Assembly: GCA_031002005.1 (NCBI GenBank)
Contig: CM061919.1
Location: forward strand, 178,109,121 to 178,173,120
Direction: 5' to 3'
DNA: 64,000 nt
From: Vandiemenella viatica
Lineage: Eukaryota > Arthropoda > Insecta > Orthoptera > Morabidae
Shown: piece after piece, positions 58,041 through 64,000 of the stretch
How the letters are laid out: every line of letters starts with the position of its first letter
Position numbering within the stretch: position 1 is the stretch's first letter
Program-made: the position numbers and the translations under genes
Notes under the pieces: generated by a model
What the model was told of the DNA's origin: nothing
Seen by the model: the letters and a program-made list of their open reading frames with translations, nothing else
Databases searched by the model: none

Positions 58041-58599
58041 AGTAGTTTCTGACAGCCTTTATGAGTTCTTTCTTGTTCGTCCTGGAAACCTTTTTTAGAA
58101 CCTACTATACTGTGGGTGAAATTATAGATTTGAATAAACAGACTGTCTCATCACAATATTCTACGGGCGTTCCTTTTACCTTTATATCGCAAGCAGCATT
58201 TTGAACAGCTTAAGTACCGATAGCGAGAAGAGCTGTGCTTCTATAGATCGATTGTTGCTATGTTGAACATTGAGTCAAGAGGCTGCAAAGTAACAGTTGT
58301 GCGTGCATGTGCACAGAAGAAGGGCCAAATAGATACTTTTTAAATCAGCAAATTCGGTCTTCCGAGTAGGTGTTGGCTAAAAGCAATCGTATTCGGACGG
58401 TTCCAGTAGTATTAGTTCACTGGATTGTCAAGTAAACAAGAAGAGGAATATTTATCTGCGAGATACGATAATCAAGATGAAACGGTGATATATGTATATA
58501 TTTATATAATTATGCGCACTCAATTGCGCTTATCCTCATTTGTAACAACTAGCAACCTTCAGAATATTTTTTTTATTCATATTAGAATTCAAATAACTT

Positions 58600-58856
58600 C
58601 ATTTCATTCGGGTCCTGTATCGGCGGGGATTTTGAAAGGCACTTAACCCGACCTTCAACTCTGACACAGCTTGCTGTGTAATGTGAAGTAAGCCAGAACG
58701 CTTCCGTGGTCTGGATTCCATGTAAATCTGTAGGTCTCCTGTACCCGGCACGATTGTTGGGTTAGGTTAAGGCGACTACGATAGGGGCGGAATGCGCAGC
58801 CAATAAAAACCCTATCTCCAGGTCATTACGACCACACGGAATTATTATTATTTTAT
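58600..58856 (+). repeat. Dispersed repeat (copy 2, uninterrupted)
   Basis: Partner of 54690-55170, with TTTTGAAAGGCACTTAACCC, AAGTAAGCCAGAACGCTTCC, CTGTAGGTCTCCTGTACCCG, GGGGCGGAATGCGCAGCC, GGTCATTACGACCACACGG and (ATT)n. It shows that the SINE in copy 1 is an insertion. Confidence 0.8.
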
Positions 58857-59039
58857 TCGGTTTCGGTCATAAGTAATTTGTGAAATCGATATTGTGAAAA
58901 TAAGAGCGTGTTCTTGCGAAGATAACTTGAGTGATCCTAATATATCACAACTACCTGATCCATGCTTGTGATAAGAAATTTTCATATCAAACATATTAAA
59001 TTTATTCAGGTCACCGATCGTTGTAATCGGGACAAATCC

Positions 59040-59160
59040 ACAACTAGGCATTGTAGAAAGGTCGACCAATAAGTAACATAGAACATATGAATCACAAAAC
59101 AGCTTTTCGACGAGACCTGGCTTCCTCAGTCATCTAGTGAAAGTCAAATTATGCTGACTG
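59040..59160 (-). mobile_element. Possible Penelope-type tail with decayed hammerhead core
   Basis: The minus strand reads CTAGATGACTGAGGAAGCCA, then GGTCTCGTCGAAAAGCTGTT. CTGAGGA fits CUGANGA and GAAA follows, but stem II hardly pairs. Similar strings occur in Penelope-like terminal repeats. No coding part is attached. Confidence 0.35.
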
Positions 59161-59369
59161 AAAAATCAGATATAATATGTAGTCAATGCTGAAATAAGAA
59201 AACACAGAACACACAAAACTGAAAAATCTATATGTACATAGTGACATTCGGAAGAGGTGTTGTGATTCAGTGGTAAGTTGAGAGCCTATAGAAGGCGGTA
59301 GAGACATTCTTCTCAAATACAGCCAATGTTTTAAAATTTCTGACGCCATTAATCTACCAAACAACTCAG

Positions 59370-59560
59370 ATTTTTTGGTTTAATTCTGGCTTTAATACAC
59401 GTCGACGTCGGGTTCATTAATGGTGGAAGACGATTGAGGGAAAATAACGAGGATGCAATGAGCTGTGGCCTTTTGACAAAACCATACCGACATTCGCATG
59501 GAGAAGTTTCGGGAAATGACAGAAAATCAAAATTTGACTGAGTAGTGTGACTCAGTGAAA
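59370..59560 (-). repeat. SINE family A, diverged fragment
   Basis: In reverse: ACACGTCGACGTCGGGTTCA, TTAATGGTGGAAGACG, GAGCTGTGGCCTTTTGACAA, CATACCGACATTCGCATGGA and GAAGTTTCGGGAAATGACAG. The body order is right; the head is lost or unrecognisable. Confidence 0.65.
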
Positions 59561-61050
59561 TGAGACCGCACACTGGTTCGGGAAGGTACAACGGGGCCAG
59601 GCACGATTCCAGGCTATCCTGCACTGGCCTGATTGCAGGCAGCAGCTGACTTCTCCCATTAGTACGTAAGTTTGACCATACCAACAATCAGTAAAACCCA
59701 TCAAAGGCAGCCGATCCCAAAACGTTGGAAAAAGGTTGTGAAGAAAAAGTTGGATAATCAAAATTTGGGTGCCAGACAGTTACCTGAAACCACGTTCTAC
59801 CGAATGGCAGTCCCGGGCATTACCGCTCACCAACTGGACTCTGCCATTCAACTTCGGTAGAGCTGGTTCATTGAATGACAAGTACGCTAATCGTAGTTCA
59901 GTTTCCACGTAAACCTCATGGTCCCATTTACGAGAAGTTTAAACCCACATTACAGACGAAATGCTTGGAAAATTTAAACTCTGTCATCAAGAATGGTGAA
60001 TTAATTTCAAGGTTGTGGTCTGTTAGTTCAACCACATTATGCTGCCGCTAAAACCTTGGACTTAGTGGTTGACTGTTCACTGTTCACGATTACACTCTGA
60101 CCTCAAGAAAGTGTAACTTTAATTCAGTATTTTGTTCGTATTGCGGTGTCTTTACAATACAGGTATACCGACAACACTCATTGGTAAAAAATTTAGAATA
60201 ACAGAAAATTTAACATTTAAATCTTCACCTTCTTTGTAGTTGGTTAAACCAGCTACAAATACAGACGTATAATTCAGTGGTGTTTGTAGTATCACGAAAT
60301 AGGTTTTGAGGTTCGTAAATTTTTGTACACAACTGTTGTGCATACCACAGGCCATTCAGTCTTTTTGAGTTATATTCTGCCACCAGTCCAGTGACTTTGC
60401 TGTTTAAAAAAATGTAAGAGAAAATTTCAATTTACCGAACGAAAAGGATGTTGGAACTAAGCCAGGCTACTGCGAATGTTTTGTCCGTAAGCTCTGCTAT
60501 CTGCATTGATGTGCTGAGAGAAAACCAGAGGACGCAAACAACGTGAGTTTCTACAAACAACGAAAAAACGCAGTGGAAAAAATACTTGGAAAGCAATTGT
60601 TTGCAGCGGTTGGTAGGTGAAATGTAGTACCGGAGTGCAGTGCAAACAGTCGGGGTAAAGCTTTGGAAAGCGAGTCATTTAAAATACAAACTTTCACGAA
60701 AAACCTGCTTCACACAATAAATCTCACGTAATGAACAAATTAGCTCATTAAAGCTCATTGTTACCACTTTCAAATAAGCAATACCGGAGTCCGGCCATAT
60801 GTACACAAGGCGTCATCGTAGTTTCAGTGTGTAAAAACTGTAGACTGCTGCCTTCGGTATCCAGCCAATTCTTCGGTGGTGGTCCTGACTTTAGAAGTCC
60901 ATAATTCTCTCTGAGACTACCACTGTTTTCTTTACTATCCTAAACTGTTTTCCAAAACAGTCACTGATAATCTGTTGTGCGGTGCTTAGCGGTGCGAATA
61001 TTTGGTAGTCCTTTTTTTAATTTTCTTCTTCTTTCCGATCTTTTACTGGG
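59561..61050. other. No recognisable feature
   Basis: Mixed composition with short frames only. Confidence 0.4.
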
Positions 61051-61300
61051 TACCGAGTGTGCTGGGTGAGTGGTAACGCTCTGGCCTCGCATTCGGGAGG
61101 ACGTGGGTTCGAATCTCCGTCCGGGCATCCATATTTGGGTTTTCCGTGGTTTCCCCAAATCACTCCGGGCGAATGCCGGCATGCTTCCTTAAGAAGACCT
61201 TCACCGAATTTCTTCCGGTTCCTTGCTTCCGTCCTTTACCGACTCTAATGACCTCGACTTAGAAGAGACGTAAAGCCATAAGAAAAATAAAATAAAATAA
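61051..61300 (+). repeat. SINE family A, well-preserved copy
   Basis: ACCGAGTGTGCTGGGTGAGT, TGGTAACGCTCTGGCCTCGC, box B GGGTTCGAATCTCC, GTCCGGGCATCCATATTTGG, CACTCCGGGCGAATGCCGGC, CGTAAAGCCATAAG and an (AAAAT)n-type tail. Possible flanking duplication TTTTACTGGGT / TTTTGTCGGGT, imperfect. Confidence 0.93.
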
Positions 61301-64000
61301 TAAAATTTTGTCGGGTGCCCTTTCTGTTTTGGATTAGAACTTATGTTCTATATTCTCTGTAGATTCTTTAGCTGAAAGGGTTCTAAACATGATAGGATAA
61401 ATCGAATTTCCTTAGCTGAGCAGAAGGTCATAATGGAAAGGCCTACAATATAAAGTAGGTACGTTAGATATTTTCGTTCTTGGTACTGTCCACTGAAAAT
61501 ATGACACTGTATCCATTTCGTCAGAAGAACAACATTGATTTTTGGCATACTGTAGTTGGAATGATAGCAGTCGATATCAAAAAGTGAAAAAAATGCCAAT
61601 TAAAAGTTTATATGTTCCTTTTACCTTTAATTAAATCCTTAGATTTGTGCACATACTGTTTAGAACATCAATTTGAAGGATTACAGTTTTGTAGTGCTGA
61701 TAATTTCGGAAACTTCAATATGTTTTGTAGTAAACTTGAAACATTTATCATAAGTTAATCATGAAGTAAAAATGAAATTGTCCTATGTGGTCACTTAAAC
61801 AAAATTTTGCTCTAGAATGTTATCTTCTAGGAATGCTTAAATCGTTCAGTCTTTGTCAAGCTGTAAATTTCCAAACAAGAGTACAGGTAAATTGAAGCAC
61901 CACTATTGATGACATTTTTTATAGAGCAGTTCCGACGGAAAATTGTTTCTCAAACTTCAATGCTGAAATGGTTTCTATGTATGCACTGTGAAACTAGTAA
62001 AATCTATTGTTATAAGGCTATTAAATAATAATTTAGTAAAAACATTAAACAATGTACTTCCTGATATCTTTAATCATTAACAAAAACTTATAGACCACCT
62101 CTCCTCTGTAGTATCTGCTTTCAATAACTACTTTCTAACGCATGATGGAAAAATGAGAGAAACATTTATTACTGACACAGATGCTACGTATAACAGTACT
62201 CAGATCTTTGTCATCAAAAGCATTATGTATGTCTACTCCCCATGAAATAGAAAAAAATCATTAAATTCCTCAAAAATAAAATGTTTCTTGTTTACGATGA
62301 AGTTTCCTCTCATTTACTGGCACCTTTTAGCACTATCAGAGTTATAAGCAACATTACAAATTTTTTATTGTTCTTTTATTGAAAGTACCTTTCCTTACTC
62401 ACCAAGAAGTCTATAATCAAACCAGCTTACAAAATAAAAAAAAAAAAAAAATGTTCTGAAACTTTTTCGCTGAGGATGATAGTTAGAAAAGCTGATACAG
62501 ACAGAAACGAGGAAATTGGTATAAAGTATTTTGAATATTGTCACTCTCTGCCCAAATATACCATTTCCTTCAGGGGAAAATCCACACAGGCGAAGAATAT
62601 ATATAAATGACCATAATTGGTCAAGAATTAAGGCCACGAACATCTTGTAGTGGTATTTTTAGAAATATGGATACATACTAACAATGTCAGCTCAATATAT
62701 TTCTCGTATAATACTAGGGATAAAAACAGAATCTATAAATATCATAAGTCAATGGAAATTGTATACACAGTGGTATTATTCACTGGAACTTATTTATTTA
62801 ATGTCCCACCACGGGGTATAAAACGTTAATTACAAAATCCAACAGCTTTATACCAATACTGGAAGTGAAATAATTTTCTCCATGTAATTCGGTAACCAAA
62901 AATGACTAGGAAAGTACGAGATAAGTATTTCTGGGGCCTGCAAGGGGAAGGTAACAAAGTTATTGAAGATAACTGAAATGGCGTACGATTTTTCTATGGA
63001 AATGATAACATGTTTATAAATTAATAAGAACTGGAGATTGCATACACATGTAGTAATTAATGAGGGTTATAATACATTTATAGCTAATTCTGGAAATTGA
63101 TTGTACTTATGGGATGTAAGTAGTTGGCAATATTCTTGGTTTATTAAGACTGTTCCACATCACCGGGGCTATTTTTAAAGTGATCGATGCGAAAATATTT
63201 AACCTAATCTATAAACATCATTATTATTTATTTTAATTGCAGTATTCCTAATTCTTCGTTATCAAAAACCCTAACATTATTGATGTACCAAACCTGTGGA
63301 TCTATTACAGCTATAACGTAAGCGTAAAACTATAGAAATAAGAGCTATGTTGAAGGAAACATTTGTTTCTTAGTTCGTACCACCTTGTGATAGAGAACAT
63401 CTTCATAGAAATTCACAACTTTCGGCTACATGGGACTGGTAACAAAGTTTGCCCATGAAGTATCATTATCAGAAGAATGTGTGTTCCTTATTGACAAGTA
63501 AGCAATAGCTGTGTAGTTTAGCTGAAAAATTTGTATACGCCATGCAATAAAGTAAAACAACCCTTTATTTTCCATCAACGTAACCGTTGGTTACACTGCT
63601 TTATTTTATCCTTCATCTTGTAGGCACTGGCAAAGGTGAAAAAAGGGACGAAAAAAATTTTCTTTCATGTAGACAGGGGTAGAGGTTCTAGTTATACCTC
63701 TCCTTAGAATATCTCTGTTTAAACTTTCGAAGATCGCTTTTCAGGCTTGACTAACAGACGTTGAACAACGATTTTTCGCCTCTACGCCACCAATATTTCA
63801 CGGATAATCGGAACCATTAAAATATGCATTATCAGTGGCCGGAAATGTTTCCGTCTGGCTAATGATTTTGAACGATACGTGTTCACTGGCACATAGGAGA
63901 TGTGACCAACGATCCAGGGCAGAATTAAATGTACGCTTGTAAATTCTGTTTAATAGCTTGTAACATTTGTGCACGAAATAACAGAAACATAACAACGGAT
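61301..64000. other. No recognisable feature
   Basis: AT-rich throughout. Short frames at 61348-61599, 62395-62643 and 63798-63995 on the minus strand have no known family. No SINE head, TIR or LINE motif seen. Confidence 0.4.

Noticed and set aside
1..64000. CRISPR arrays, bacterial operons, rRNA genes, LTR retrotransposon ends
   Set aside because: No regularly spaced identical repeats, no bacterial gene organisation, no rRNA sequence, and no matching long terminal repeats were seen.

Overview
This window looks like intergenic or intronic DNA from a large, AT-rich, repeat-laden insect genome. Polyneopteran, probably orthopteran (grasshopper-like), is my best guess. The support is the tRNA-derived SINEs, the mix of LINE, Penelope-like, hAT and Tc1-type remnants, and long A/T homopolymers. 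The species assignment is inference from repeat style, not from a search. I found no exon chain, rRNA, CRISPR array, operon or intact host gene. Almost everything recognisable is a transposable element in some state of decay.

Layout. 1-17 kb: AT-rich filler with one full-length SINE (1.9 kb), a 37-bp foldback (2.3-2.6 kb), a jockey-type LINE remnant (2.8-3.7 kb), two hammerhead-bearing or foldback Penelope-type tails (8.3 and 14.2 kb), and a 125-bp tandem array (12.1-12.5 kb). 17-24 kb: the longest coding remnant, a 5'-truncated LINE reverse transcriptase (17.7-18.95 kb); LINE 3' ends with a perfect hairpin (20.3 kb); a tandem block of tRNA-like heads (21.1-23 kb); and a Penelope-like GIY-YIG endonuclease ORF (23.6-24.2 kb, minus) whose 3' end overlaps a plausible hammerhead ribozyme. 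24-37 kb: mostly unassigned, with CR1/L2-like LINE 3' ends (28.9 and 35.5 kb) and a MITE (34.1 kb).

37-50 kb is the most structured part. A hAT-type element (37381-41057) is split by a second hAT element (38016-40787), which is itself split by a SINE (38986-39222). Each has its own target-site duplication. A second copy of the inner hAT family lies at 48492-50033 and carries an independent SINE insertion. Both hAT families have ends packed with TATCGATA, the motif bound by the BED-finger protein DREF in Drosophila. Between them lie a Tc1/mariner-like remnant, a TTAA-flanked MITE, LINE fragments, a 146-bp tandem duplication and a second, decayed Penelope-like C-terminus (47.15-47.4 kb).

50-64 kb: a run of SINEs in both orientations (51.0, 53.0, 53.2, 54.2, 54.8, 57.3, 57.8, 59.4, 61.1 kb), many with clean 10-12-bp target duplications. 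One splits a dispersed repeat whose unsplit partner is at 58.6-58.86 kb. The last 2.7 kb show nothing recognisable. The parts do not form a pathway. The window is best read as a record of successive insertions, several of which can be put in relative order.
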